DNA from: Anthonomus grandis grandis | Taxonomy: Eukaryota > Arthropoda > Insecta > Coleoptera > Curculionidae | DNA length: 64,000 nucleotides | Direction of reading: 5' to 3' | Assembly: GCF_022605725.1 (NCBI RefSeq) | Contig: NC_065550.1 | Location: forward strand, 3,410,001 to 3,474,000 | Part shown: positions 47,295-57,857 of the stretch, in pieces | Position numbering within the stretch: the first letter of the stretch is position 1 | Layout: each line of letters starts with the position of its first letter | The notes under the pieces: generated by a model | What the model was told of the DNA's origin: nothing | The model's database searches: none | Seen by the model: only the letters and a program-made list of their open reading frames with translations | Translations under genes and position numbers: made by a program

Positions 47295-49000
47295 AGAGAG
47301 AAGTTCCCATAAGGGTCTATTTCTTGAAATAGAACAAACAGGGATTTTACGTCGATTTGTTTTAATTTTTCTTTTTATTTTGAAATGTAATAGTAATAAA
47401 ATATCAAAAGAATTGAGAGGAGGAGAATAAGAAATAAAAGAAACCATCAATGAATTGAATCGAAGCTATAGAAGCCGAGAGATTAGTAAAAATGTGGGAA
47501 AAAACAAAAGAAAACTGGTTTTTTCCCACGGTATCATTTTTTTTTCTTAAAATAATTATTGACAAATTATAATGTAAGCCCTAAGTTGGCAATTTCACGT
47601 AAAAAAAACCCAAGAAAAAAAAAATTTTTTTTTGGTCGAAAATCGAAAGGGGTATAACCATGAAAAATTGCGAAAAAATGGTTTTTATTTTTTTTTAAAT
47701 AAAATATAACTCTGACAACTTTTTGTCTTAAACAAAAGTTTTCGGGAATATTACGAGGTATCCGTGCGTTAAAACGAATCGGTTCTAGCTATTATACAGT
47801 CGGAGAAAATTGAAAAAAACTATTAAACATAAATATCGAATTATCAAGAGCCCTATGGAAAAATTTCAGTTTTTTATTTTTCTATCCTGTACTACTTCAG
47901 AGTATCTTTAAAAAAGATTATTACCAATTTGACTCTAAAATGAACGGAAAACCTATTTCTTTGCATTTTTCGATTTTCGAACAAAATCCGGGGTCAAAAT
48001 GACCATTTTTCCAAAATATGCTCCGAATTCAAAATTTCTTTTTTCTGGTTAAAGACCATTTAAAAACTAATAAAAAAGCTTTATGACAAAATTTTCCACG
48101 ATTTATACGAGTGCCATAATATAAAGGGAAAAATTAGGTTCCATAAGAGCCTATGTACAGGGATAAGACAACCGGGCTTTTACGTCGATTTTTTTAATTT
48201 TTCAGTTTTATTTCGAAAGGCAGTTGTAATAAAATATAAAAAGAATTAACAGGAGGAGAATAAGGAATAATAAAAACCATCAACAAATTGAATCGAAGCT
48301 CTAGAAGTCGAGATATTAGTAAAACTGTGAAAAAAAAATAAAAGAAAACTCGTTTTTTTCCACGGTAGCATTTTTTTTCTTAAAATGATAACTGACAAAT
48401 TATAATGTAAGCCCTAAGTTGGCAATATCCATTAAAAAAAACCCAAGAAAAAAAAATTTTTTTTTGCTCCAAAATCGAAAGGGGTATAGCCATGAAAAAT
48501 TGTGATTAAATGGTTTTTATTTTTTTCTAACTAAACTATAACTCTGACAACTTTTTGTCTTAAACAAAAGTTCTAGGGAATATTACGAGGTATTCGAATG
48601 TTAAAACTAATTGATTACAGCTATCACAGATTCGGAGAAAATTGTAAAAAACTATAAATCATAAATATCGAATTATCAAGAGCCCTATGGAAAGATTTCA
48701 TTTTTTTATTTTTCTATCTTGTACTACTTTAGGATACCTTTCAAAAAGATTATTATCGATTTGACTCTAAAATGAACAGAAAACCTATTTCTTTGCATTT
48801 TTCGATTTTCGAACAAAATCCGGCCCAAAATGAAAATTTTTTCAAAACATGCTCCAAATTCAAAATTTCTTTTTTCTGGCTAAAGACCATTCAAAAAGTA
48901 ATGAAAAAGCTTAATGACAAAAATTTTCAAAATCTATAATAATGCTACAATATTATGAAAGAAGATAAGTTCCCTTTAAAGCCTATGTATTCGAACCGAT
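47295..49000. repeat. 833-bp tandem satellite, T1 (two units)
   Basis: Unit landmarks are CCATAAG-G-CTAT, AGGAGGAGAATAAG, GAATTGAATCGAAGC, TCGAAAGGGGTATA, AATATTACGAGGTAT and AAAATGAACGGAAAACC. The last occurs at ~47,938 and at 48,771 as AAAATGAACAGAAAACC. A third start decays at ~48,960. Homopolymer-rich and non-coding; frames are not kept between units. Confidence 0.85.
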
Positions 49001-49129
49001 GATTTTTTTATTTTTTTTTGAAAGGCAAATTTAAGAAATAATTTAACTAATTAAGATAAAAGGAATAGGGTAATACGAAATATTATCTATAAATATATAC
49101 ATATCATCTAATAGCAGATTTTAATCAAA

Positions 49130-49880
49130 TAGGAAATTTTGATAGTCACGTGACCCTAGAACTTAATATTTTAAAATTTTGTAAAAAATCAACAATTGCA
49201 TCCTAAATAAACCCCAAATTCCAAATTTGAACCCAATCGGATCAATAGCAAAAAAGTTATGGAAGTCACGTGACTTAAAAAATTCAACATGTCAAATTTC
49301 TGTCAAAATTTATTACTTGCATCCTAAATAAAGCCCAAATACTAAATTTCAACCCAATCGGATCAATAGCAAAAAAGTTATGGAAGTCACGTGACTTAAA
49401 AAATTCAACATGTCAAATTTCTGTCAAAATTTATTACTTGCATCCTAAATAAAGCCCAAATACTAAATTTCAACCCAATCGGAACAATAGCAAATAAGTT
49501 ATGGAAGTCACGTGACTTAAACATTCAATATGTCAATTATCTGTTAAAATTTATTAATTGTATCCTAAATAAAGCATAAATACCAAATTTGAACCCAATC
49601 GGACTCATAGCAAAAAAGTTACAATAGTCACGTGACCTGGAAGTCAAATGTCAAATATCTGTGAAAAATTAATAATTGCATCCTAAATAAACCCCAAATA
49701 CCAAATTTCAATCAAATCGGACAAATAGGAAGAAAGTTAAGGTAGTCACGTGACCTTAAAACATAGTCATGTCAAATATCTGTAAAAATTTATTAATCTT
49801 ATCCGAAATAGGTACTAGGTACCAAATTTCAACCAAATCGCACCAATACCAAAAAAGTTATGATACTCGACTAACCTTAA
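49130..49880. repeat. 120-bp tandem array with CACGTG palindromes, T1
   Basis: CACGTG at ~49,147, 49,267, 49,388, 49,509, 49,629 and 49,747 (spacing 118-121), each within GTCACGTGAC. Between them lie CATCCTAAATAAA, ACCAAATTT-AACCCAATCGG and ATAGCAAAAAAGTTA. A seventh unit near 49,870 has lost the palindrome. Confidence 0.9.
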
Positions 49881-49997
49881 AAATCAATAATTTCAAAAAA
49901 ATTTTATTTATATCCCAAAAGCAATGTTTAAGAATTATTAGCATATATTAATAATAAACTAAATAGTAAAAACTCACCTAATATCGAAATTTTTATT

Positions 49998-50410
49998 TTA
50001 AATTAAATAGATCATTACGACTGACCCGTGTATATATTCGAATAATTTTAATAAAATAATCGGGCAAATTTCATTTCGTCTCACCCCGGTATAAAGACAC
50101 TGACATTTCAAAAAAACGGCATTTTTCGAAGACGTCAAAATGTTTGCCGAATTTTCCTGGCCGCAATACACAATTTCCCCTATTGATATGCACAGATTCG
50201 GAAAGCCCATTCATTTTCTGATTCGGTGCTTCCTTTCCCTGATCGTTTCCGGTTCATTTTCATTCATAATTTTACAAAAAACCCAACCAAGTCCCGGCCA
50301 CCTGTCACGAGCAAAAAATTTGTATCCACCATGCGTCAAAGTATTGTTCCCACCAGCCATTTCATCAGAGTTTAGGTTGACACCTCCAATTACCTGCAAA
50401 AACGCAAAAA
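49998..50410 (-). pseudogene. Exon-like open frame of unknown origin, T1
   Basis: On the minus strand TTTTTGCGTTTTTGCAG (acceptor, ending ~50,399) leads into a frame starting VIGGVNLNSDEMAGGNN. After TLTHGGYKFFARDRWPG it has an in-frame TGA (50,211-50,213), then continues in the same frame to 49,998. The GGYKFF...GW..C spacing faintly recalls FLYWCH zinc fingers, but the C-terminal Cys/His residues are not evident. A 112-codon plus-strand frame covers the same bases, so the coding strand is uncertain. T2 holds a near-identical copy with two differences near 50,180, synonymous in both frames. Confidence 0.3.
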
Positions 50411-50514
50411 AATGGACTTTTTTCATAAAATCGCATTTTTCGGGTACTTGTACTATCGCTGGAACCCTGAAATTTTAGTATGTGTTGTAAAACAAAATTT
50501 CGGATCTTTTAGAT

Positions 50515-50702
50515 GATGTCTGATCTTTTCACCATGTACAGGGACGTGGCAAATGAATTAAACGCGAAAATTCGAATTGCTCAGAACCTATTAATGTTGG
50601 AAGATTGTAATTTTACATAAATATTGGGGTTATTAAAGTATTTAATGCCTGAGAATATAAATGGTCCAGATGCTACTACGAAAAAGTTATTAAATAAAAT
50701 GT
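50515..50702 (+). pseudogene. Broken copy of a 63-codon exon, T1
   Basis: After GGATCTTTTAG the frame starts ATGATGTCTGATC and matches the T2 frame at 54,996. A CAA to TAA change at ~50,619 stops it after about 34 codons. Function unknown. Confidence 0.35.
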
Positions 50703-51431
50703 GATTTTCGGGTCGGACCTTCATGGGTAAAGTTCATTATTGCTCGCCCTGTATGGTTCCCAAAAATTTCGGTTATATGGCATATAAAAGGTAAAAGATG
50801 AAGTTATTTTTTGAAAAAAAAAATTTTCCCAAAATAAGTATCGTTTGGCGGAAAATCCCAAAAAACTGAAAATGCCAGAACTCGTAAAATAAATTTTTTA
50901 CAAAAAAAAGCTCCAAGTATGTTAAATCTCTTATAAAATGAAGTCTTTTCGCCGAAACACTTTTTTTATAAAAATTTTTTTTTAGCCTCTGGAGAAGTTT
51001 GAATTTTTTTTTTAGTCACTTTTGTTCGCTTATAACAACTCACCCTGTATACCGATCGGGCTCAAAAAGTATACAGACACGTAAGCCCCAAGAACCCATA
51101 TATCCTGAAAATTTCAACTCGATTGAACGCTTTAAAATTGAGATCTCGTGAGCAACTCGATTTTTACCAATTTTTTTACGAATTTTTGAATTTGAGACAG
51201 TACCGCTCCGTTTGGTGGTACCGGAAAAAAAATTCGTTTACGGATCCATCATTCCCAATGTATTGAGAGACCCTATGCCAAATTTCATCGTTTCGCTAGC
51301 CATACAGCCAAAGATATGAATTTTTATTTCCAAAAAAACACGATTTTTCGGACCCGGGCCCGCGTGCATAATATAGTCGCAGACGCTCCTATATAACAAG
51401 TATAGTCGCTTCGCTCCTATACTTTTGGTCC
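50690..51431. repeat. Right cap of unit T1 (distal part)
   Basis: Enters the cap at AAGTTATTAAATAAAATGTG and runs through GCTCGCCCTGTAT, CTCACCCTGTATAC and GCTAGCCATACAGCC to the terminal stem-loop (51,398-51,424) and junction hairpin (51,427-51,440). The proximal cap with the GTAGAG stem-loop is missing. Confidence 0.75.
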
Positions 51432-51800
51432 GTGGGGACCAGTTTGGAACCTCTAAGTCCTCTCAGTGATGGGCCTTAGAGGATTTCTTAAAACAAAACA
51501 AAAATTATCAGGTGTACCAACGTTTATATGCCAAGGAAAGAGATGACCAGTGGTTGGGGTATCATGCTTCAAAGAACCATAATTTGTTATATAGTCGCGT
51601 TGTGTGTCAGTATACTGTCTTATATTTTAAATATCTGTTAAAATATGTTAATTGTATCCTAAATAAAGCCTAAATACCAAATTACAACAGAATCGGACTA
51701 ATAGCAAAAAAGTTACGGTAGTCACGTGACCTGGGCTGAAACTCAAATGTCAGTTATCTGTCATAAATTATTAGTTGTATCCCAAATAAACCATAAATAC
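51432..51800. repeat. Left cap of unit T2 and first 120-bp repeat
   Basis: The cap start is followed by a lone 120-bp unit with GTCACGTGAC at ~51,721, interrupted like T1 at ACCAAATTC near 51,805. Confidence 0.7.
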
Positions 51801-53490
51801 CAAATTCAGAGAAAAGTTCCCATAAGGGTCTATTTATTGAAATAGAACAAACAGGATTTTACGTCGATTTGTTTTAATTTTTCTTTTTATTTTAAAATGT
51901 AATAGTAATAAAATATCAAAAGAATTGACAGGAGGAGAATTAGAAATAAAAGAAACCATCAACGAATTGAATCGAAGCTATAGAAGTCGAGATATTAGTA
52001 AAAATGTGGGAAAAACAAAAGAAAACTGGTTTTTTCCCACGGTATAATTTTTTTTCTTAAAATAATTTATGATAAATTTTAGTTTTAGCCCTAAACTTGT
52101 AATTTTCACAAAAAAAACCCAAGAAAAAATTTTTTTTTTTTTTTGTCGAAAATCGAAAGGGGTATAACCCACGAAAAATTAAAAAAAAATGGTTTTTATT
52201 TTTTTATAAATAAAATATAACTCTGACAACTTTTTGTCTTAAACAAAAGTTTTCGGAAATATTACGAGGTATCCGTGCGTTAAAACGAATCGGTTCTAGC
52301 TATTATACAATCGGAGAAAATTGGAAAAAACTATTAAACATAAATATCGAATTATCAAGAACCCTATGGAAAAATTTTAATTTTTTATTTTTCTATCCTG
52401 TACTACTTCAGAGTATCTTTAAAAAAGATTATTACCAATTTGACTCTAAAATGAACGGAAAACCTATTTCTTTGCATTTTTCGATTTTCGTACAAAATCC
52501 GGGGTCAAAATGACAATTTTTTCAAAATATGCTCCGAATTCAAAATTTCTTTTTTCTGGTTAAAGACCATTCAAAAACTAGTAAAAAAGCCTAATAACAA
52601 AAATTTCCACGATTTATACGAGTGGCACAATATAAAGGTAAAATTAGGTCCCATAAGAGTCTATGTATTTACGTCGATTTTTAAAATTTTTCAGTTTTAT
52701 TTCGAAAGGCAATTGTAATAAAATATAAAAAGAATTAACAGGAGGAGAATAAGGAATAATAGAAACTATCAACGAATTGAATCGAAGCTATACAAGTCGA
52801 GGTATTAGTAAAAATGTGAAAAAAAATAAAAGAAAACTCGTTTTTTCCCACGGTACCATTTTTTTTCTTAAAATTATAATCGACAAATTATAATGTAAGC
52901 CCTAAGTTGGCAATTTCCAGTAAAAAAAACCCAAGAAAAAAAAAATTTTTTTGATCCAAAATCGAAAGGGGTATAGCCATGAAAAATTGTGAAAAAATGG
53001 TTTTTATTTTTTTCTAAATAAACTATAACTCTGACAACTTTTTATCTTAAACAAAAGTTTTCGGGAATATTACGAGGTATCCGAATGTTAAAACGAATTG
53101 ATTATAGCTATCACAGAATCGGAGAAAATTGTAAAAAACTATTAAACATAAATATCGAAATATCAAGAGCCCTATGGAAAAATTTCAATTTTTTATTTTT
53201 CTATCTTGTACTACTCCAGGATACCTTTTAAAAAGGTTATTATCGATTTGACTCTAAAATGAACAGAAAACCTATTTATTTGCATTTATCGATTTTCGAA
53301 CAAAATCCGGCCAAAAATGAAATTTTTTTCAAAACATGCTCCAAATTCTAAATTTCTTTTTTCTGGCTAAAGACCATTCAAAAAGTAATAAAAAAGCTTA
53401 ATGACAAATTTTTTTAAAATCTATAATAATGCTACAATATTATGAAAGAAGATATATTTCCTTTAAAGGCCATGTATTCGTACCGATGAT
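51801..53490. repeat. 833-bp tandem satellite, T2 (two units)
   Basis: Same satellite as in T1. AAAATGAACGGAAAACC is at ~52,451 and the AACAGAAAACC form at ~53,260 (809 apart because of small deletions). A third, decayed start is at ~53,447. Non-coding. Confidence 0.85.
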
Positions 53491-53619
53491 TTTAAAATTT
53501 TTTTTTTAAGGGCAAATTTAAGAAATAATTTAACTATTTAAGATAAAAGGAATAGGGTAATACAAAATATTATCTATAAATATATACATATCATCTAATA
53601 GCAGATTTCAATCAAATAG

Positions 53620-54370
53620 AAAATTTTGATAGTCACGTGACCCTAAAACTCAATATTTTAAAATTTTGTAAAAAATCAACAATTGCATCCTAAATAAACC
53701 CCAAATTCCAAATTTGAACCCAATCGGATCAATAGCAAAAAAGTTATGGAAGTCACGTGACTTTAAAATTCAATATGTCAAATTTCTGTCAAAATGTATT
53801 ACTGGCATCCTAAATAAAGCCCAAATACTAAATTTCAACCCAATCGGATTAATAGCAAAAGAATTATGAAAGTCACGTGACTTTAAAATATAATTTGTCA
53901 ATTATCTGTTAAAATTTATTAATTGTGTCCTAAATAAAGCATAAATACCAAATTTGAACCCAATCGGACTCATAGCAAAAAAGTTACAATAGTCACGTGA
54001 CCCGGAAGTAAAATGTCAAATATCTGTCAAAAATTAATAATTGCATCCTAAATAAAGCCCAAATACCAAATTTGAACCCAATCAGACCAATAGCAAAAAA
54101 GTACCAATAGTCACGTGACCTGGAAGTCAAATGTCAAATATCTGTCAAAAATTAATAATTGCATCCTAAATAAACCCCAAATACCAAATTTCAATCAAAT
54201 CGGACAAATAGGAAGAAAGTTAAGGTAGTCACGTGACCTTAAAACATAGTCATGTCAAATATCTGTAAAAATTTATTAATCTTATCCGAAATAGGTACTA
54301 GGTACCAAATTTCAACCAAATCGCACCAATAGCAAAAAAGTTATGATAGTCGACTAACCTTAAAAATCAA
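53620..54370. repeat. 120-bp tandem array with CACGTG palindromes, T2
   Basis: CACGTG at ~53,634, 53,754, 53,874, 53,994, 54,112 and 54,230 (spacing 118-120). The flanking words are as in T1 but the unit order differs in places, so the two arrays have turned over separately. A last unit near 54,350 has GTCGACTAACC instead of the palindrome. Confidence 0.9.
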
Positions 54371-54480
54371 TAATTTCAAAAAAATTTTATTTACAACCCA
54401 AAAGCAATGTTTAAGAATTGTTAACATTTATTAATAATAAACTAAATAGTAAAAACTCACCTAATATCTAAATTTTTATT

Positions 54481-54893
54481 TTAAATTAAATAGATCATTA
54501 CGACTGACCCGTGTATATATTCGAATAATTTTAATAAAATAATCGGGCAAATTTCATTTCGCCTCACCCCGGTATAAAACCACTGACATTTCAAAAAAAC
54601 GGCATTTTTCGAAGACGTCAAAATGTTTGCCGAATTTTCCTGGCCGCAATACACAATTTCCCCAATCGATATGCACAGATTCGGAAAGCCCATTCATTTT
54701 CTGATTCGGTGCTTCCTTTCCCTGATCGTTTCCGGTTCATTTTCATTCATAATTTTACAAAAAACCCAACCAAGTCCCGGCCACCTGTCACGAGCAAAAA
54801 ATTTGTATCCACCATGCGTCAAAGTATTGTTCCCACCAGCCATTTCATCAGAGTTTAGGTTGACACCTCCAATTACCTGCAAAAACGCAAAAA
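54481..54893 (-). pseudogene. Exon-like open frame of unknown origin, T2
   Basis: Near-identical to the T1 frame: the same acceptor (TTTTTGCAG ending ~54,882), the same in-frame TGA at 54,694-54,696, and the same amino acids in the first part. A one-residue difference (CQCLY versus CQWFY) lies downstream. The stop in both units predates their duplication, so neither is likely to make the full product. Possibly a captured host-gene fragment. Confidence 0.3.
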
Positions 54894-54995
54894 AATGGAC
54901 TTTTTTCATAAAATCGCATTTTTCGGGTACTTGTACTATCGCTGGAACCCTGAAATTTTAGTATGTGTTGTAAAACAAAATTTCGGATCTTTTAG

Positions 54996-55187
54996 ATGAT
55001 GTCTGATCTTTTCACCATGTACAGGGACGTGGCAAATGAATTAAACGCGAAAATTCGAATTGCTCAGAACCCATTAATGTTGGAAGATTGTAATTTTACA
55101 CAAATAATCGAGTTATTAAAGTATTTAATGCCTGAGAATATAAATGGTCCAGATGCCACTACGAAAAAGTTATTAAATAAAATGTGA
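54996..55187 (+). CDS. 63-codon hypothetical exon, T2
   Basis: Open frame beginning ATGATGTCTGATC after an acceptor-like TTCGGATCTTTTAG. It has a plausible amphipathic helix (MYRDVANELNAKIRIAQN) and a second hydrophobic stretch (IIELLKYLM), and ends TTKKLLNKM. The last codons are encoded by the conserved right-cap word AAAAAGTTATTAAATAAAATG, so the frame overlaps the element end. I know no family for it, and T1 has a stop. It could be a captured exon or chance. Confidence 0.25.
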   Translation: MMSDLFTMYRDVANELNAKIRIAQNPLMLEDCNFTQIIELLKYLMPENINGPDATTKKLLNKM

Positions 55188-55909
55188 TTTTCGGGTCGGA
55201 CCTTCATGGGTAAAGTTCATTATTGCTCGCCCTGTATGGTTCCCAAAAATTTCGGTTATATGCCATATGAAAGGTAAAGGATGAAGTTATTTTTTGAAAA
55301 AAAAAAATTTCCCAAAATAAGTATCGTTTGGCGGAAAATCCCAAAAAACTGAAAATGCCAGAACTCGTAAAATAAATTTTTTACAAAAAAAAGCTCCAAG
55401 TATGTCAAATCTCTTATAAAATAAAGTCTTTTCGCCGAAACAATTTTTTTATAAAAATTTTTTTTTAGCCTCTGGAGAAGTTTGAATTTTTTTTTTAGTC
55501 ACTTTTGTTCGCTTATAACAACTCACCCTGTATACCGATCGGGCCCAAAAAGTATACAGACATGAATTACTATAAAGTCTTTTATGCCTAAAAATTTCAA
55601 TTTTTTTGACAGCGTTAAAATTGAGATCTCGTGCAAAAATGAATTTTGACCCGTTTTTTTACGAATTTTTGACTTTGAGACAGTACCGCTCCGTTTGGTG
55701 GTACCGTAAAAAAAATTCCTTTACGGATCCATCATTCCCAATGTATTGAGAGACCCTATGCCAAATTTCATCGTTTCGCTAGCCATACAGCCAAAGATAT
55801 GAATTTTTATTTCCAAAAAAACACGATTTTTCGGACCCGAGGTCGCGTGCATAATATAGTCGCAGACGCTCCTATATAACAAGTAGACGCTTCGCGTCTA
55901 CTTTAGTCC
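55180..55909. repeat. Right cap of unit T2 with variant terminal hairpin
   Basis: Same distal cap as T1, with a diverged patch at ~55,560-55,700. The end differs: AAGTAGACGC (55,881-55,890), TTC, GCGTCTACTT (55,894-55,903), a perfect 10-bp stem with a triloop, then TAGTCCGTGGGGACC. Confidence 0.75.
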
Positions 55910-56158
55910 GTGGGGACCAGTAGAAATTTTAAAAATTTTTGTCAGTACTACAAAAAAAAAATCTCCAAAATTATCCAAGGAGTGCCCTAAACACGCAGTG
56001 GGGAAGAGACCTGCCGTACCCTCATAAGGCTCTGAGTTCAAACCTTAGCCTCGGCATGGTGCTCTACCCAACTTTTTCTTTTTTTAGTACTTGGAAAACA
56101 TTAACATCTATAATAAATCCAAAAATCTCATCCATTATTCTGTAAGAGACCAACATAC
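55910..56158. repeat. Decayed left cap of T3 and possible tRNA-like SINE piece
   Basis: Starts with GTGGGGACCAG and then departs from the other caps. At ~55,985-56,085 is a GC-richer segment with a GAGTTCAAACC word resembling a pol III B box, followed by a T run. An A box is not clear. Weak evidence only. Confidence 0.3.
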
Positions 56159-56376
56159 AAAATTGACGAAACACAAAATCACGGTCTCACAACATGTAAT
56201 TAAACGGGCTACACGTGTTTCGCTCTAGTTAGAGCATCATCAGGCCTTAAGAAGCCATCCACACACTTATGCTGTAACTGATGATGCTCTAACTAGAGCG
56301 AAACACGTGTAGCCCGTTTAATTACATGTTGTGAGACCGTGACTTTGTGTTTTTCTTTGTTTTTCGTCAATCTATA
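56159..56376. mobile_element. Fold-back element with hammerhead-ribozyme-like cores
   Basis: The left arm (56,172-56,243) and right arm (56,278-56,349) are inverted copies of ~72 bases with one or two mismatches around a 34-base spacer. ATTGACGAAA-type ends extend the symmetry outward. Each arm read inward-to-outward carries CTGATGA, a GCTCT-AACT-AGAGC stem-loop, GAAA, and ACA-CG-TGT followed by A. This is the hammerhead order: core, stem II, GAAA, minimal stem III, cleavage base. On the minus strand (56,246 to 56,207) GGC before the core can pair with GCC after the cleavage base to form stem I. Penelope-like retroelements are known to carry such minimal hammerheads; no Penelope protein is seen here. 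Confidence 0.6.
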
Positions 56377-57274
56377 GTAAATACAGAGAGAAAAGGAAAG
56401 GTCTTATTATATATTATAATCAAAAATAAATTTCATTGAAATATTACTAACTTATTTCTGGGTATCATGCTTCAGAGAACCATGATGTGTTACAATACGC
56501 TCCGCTCTTTAATTTTAGTTTAGTAGAAAATATTCTCAAAACCTACATATATCAAAATTATGTCAGGGTTCTAAAATGAATCGGTAATAAAATCGTAAAC
56601 CAGATCAACATTGGAAATAATTTAAAAAATTTGCTTTGGTCCGATTGAAAAAAGTACTATACTACCAAATAGTTACATCTATTCTGTAGCAATAAAAGTT
56701 ATAAAATTCTGTCTATTATTAATTTTAATATTATAAAGTGTATCGTTTAACTCTTAGCCATTATTTATAATTTAATTGTTAATTATGCCTAAAAAAACGA
56801 ATTAACAACTTTGGTATTGTTTGGAAGGTAAACAGCTTAATTCCTTTATGTAAAGCCACCTTAACATGTTTTTGCATAATTCTGACTCACGTTGGTTGCT
56901 ATCGGGCTTAAGCCATAAAAATCGAAGAAAAAAAGAAGAAGACGAAGAGACTTTCACTTGTCATTTCAATGTCACTTTCCGGCCCACAAGCATAAACGCC
57001 ACCGGCAACGGAAGTTCCCAAAATCCAAACAAATGTTGGAAGATATTTTTAAGTCTCCGCATCTTTCTTACTTTCCTATATGAAAATAAAATGTAAGTAT
57101 CACAATTACACACATACAAGTTTTTTTTTTTAATTCAGTTTCATAATTACCAATTTTTAGTGAATAATCCTGAAATTTATGAAAATACATACTTTTTAAG
57201 GTTATGTCATAATGTTTTGATTGTTATATTTGATTTTGTTTTTGTTATTTTAGTGGACTACACCAACAAAGGTT
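56377..57274. other. Cap remnant and upstream DNA of a THAP pseudogene
   Basis: GGGTATCATGCTTCAGAGAA at ~56,459 is a left-cap word, so T3 is split by the fold-back element. The rest is AT-rich. A 76-codon plus-strand frame (56,866-57,096) precedes the THAP exon and may be its 5' region; it resembles no protein I know. Confidence 0.4.
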
Positions 57275-57857
57275 ATGTGTTTTGCACCAGATTGAAAGCA
57301 TCATAGCGAAAAACGGACCTGTCATATCTTTAAATTTTCAAAAGAGCCCCTGGAAAAAGAAAAATGAATATCTTTGCCAAGGAATAGGTACTAAGGTATT
57401 TTTACTAAATCTTTCACTTTTTTTAATACCTAAATGAGGTAATTTATAAATTTTGTTCCTTGTAGGCAAAATGGTATGTAATTGTTGACAAAAATACAAT
57501 GAATGGCCTCACTACTTTTCCACATGCAAAGAGGTTAACCAAGGAGAAATTAAAGAAATTGTCAAAAACCTAGGTAAGTATATACTTCCAACTTATTTTT
57601 ATTTATTTCAAAGCTTGATTTTTTTCAAGGTAAATACAGAATTGCTTAGTACAAACATATCTATACCCAGTACAAGTTCGTCCACTTCTTTGAAGCATGG
57701 TACTTCAAACAGAAACACTGTCAACAATTTTGTAGAAGGTGAGCCGGTGTCAAATTCCAGTAAGGGACATGATTTCAATTTTGCACCAACAGCAGAGCTA
57801 AAGTTCATTTTGCCGCAAAAAACTGGAGGATGTGAAAGAAAAAAGTGCAGAAGTTAA
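57275..57857 (+). pseudogene. Three-exon THAP-domain gene fragment
   Basis: Exon 1 (57,275-57,395) starts ATGTGTTTTGCACC and encodes the C2CH start of a THAP zinc finger (MCFAPD, a stop, KHHSEKRTCHIFKF). TGA replaces the expected second Cys and, later, a Trp, and a one-base shift precedes the donor AAG|GTATTT. Exon 2 (57,466-57,573) follows a CTTGTAG acceptor and ends at GTAAGT. Exon 3 (from 57,630) follows TTTTTTCAAG and has a long Ser/Thr-rich frame (STNISIPSTSSSTSLKHG). THAP domains bind DNA and occur in P-element transposases and related host genes. The intact splice sites show it came from genomic DNA rather than a retrocopy. Confidence 0.6.

Noticed and set aside
55983..56085. tRNA gene or tRNA-derived SINE
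   Set aside because: A B-box-like word and a T run are present, but I cannot fold a cloverleaf or find a convincing A box; kept only as a weak remark in the T3 cap entry.
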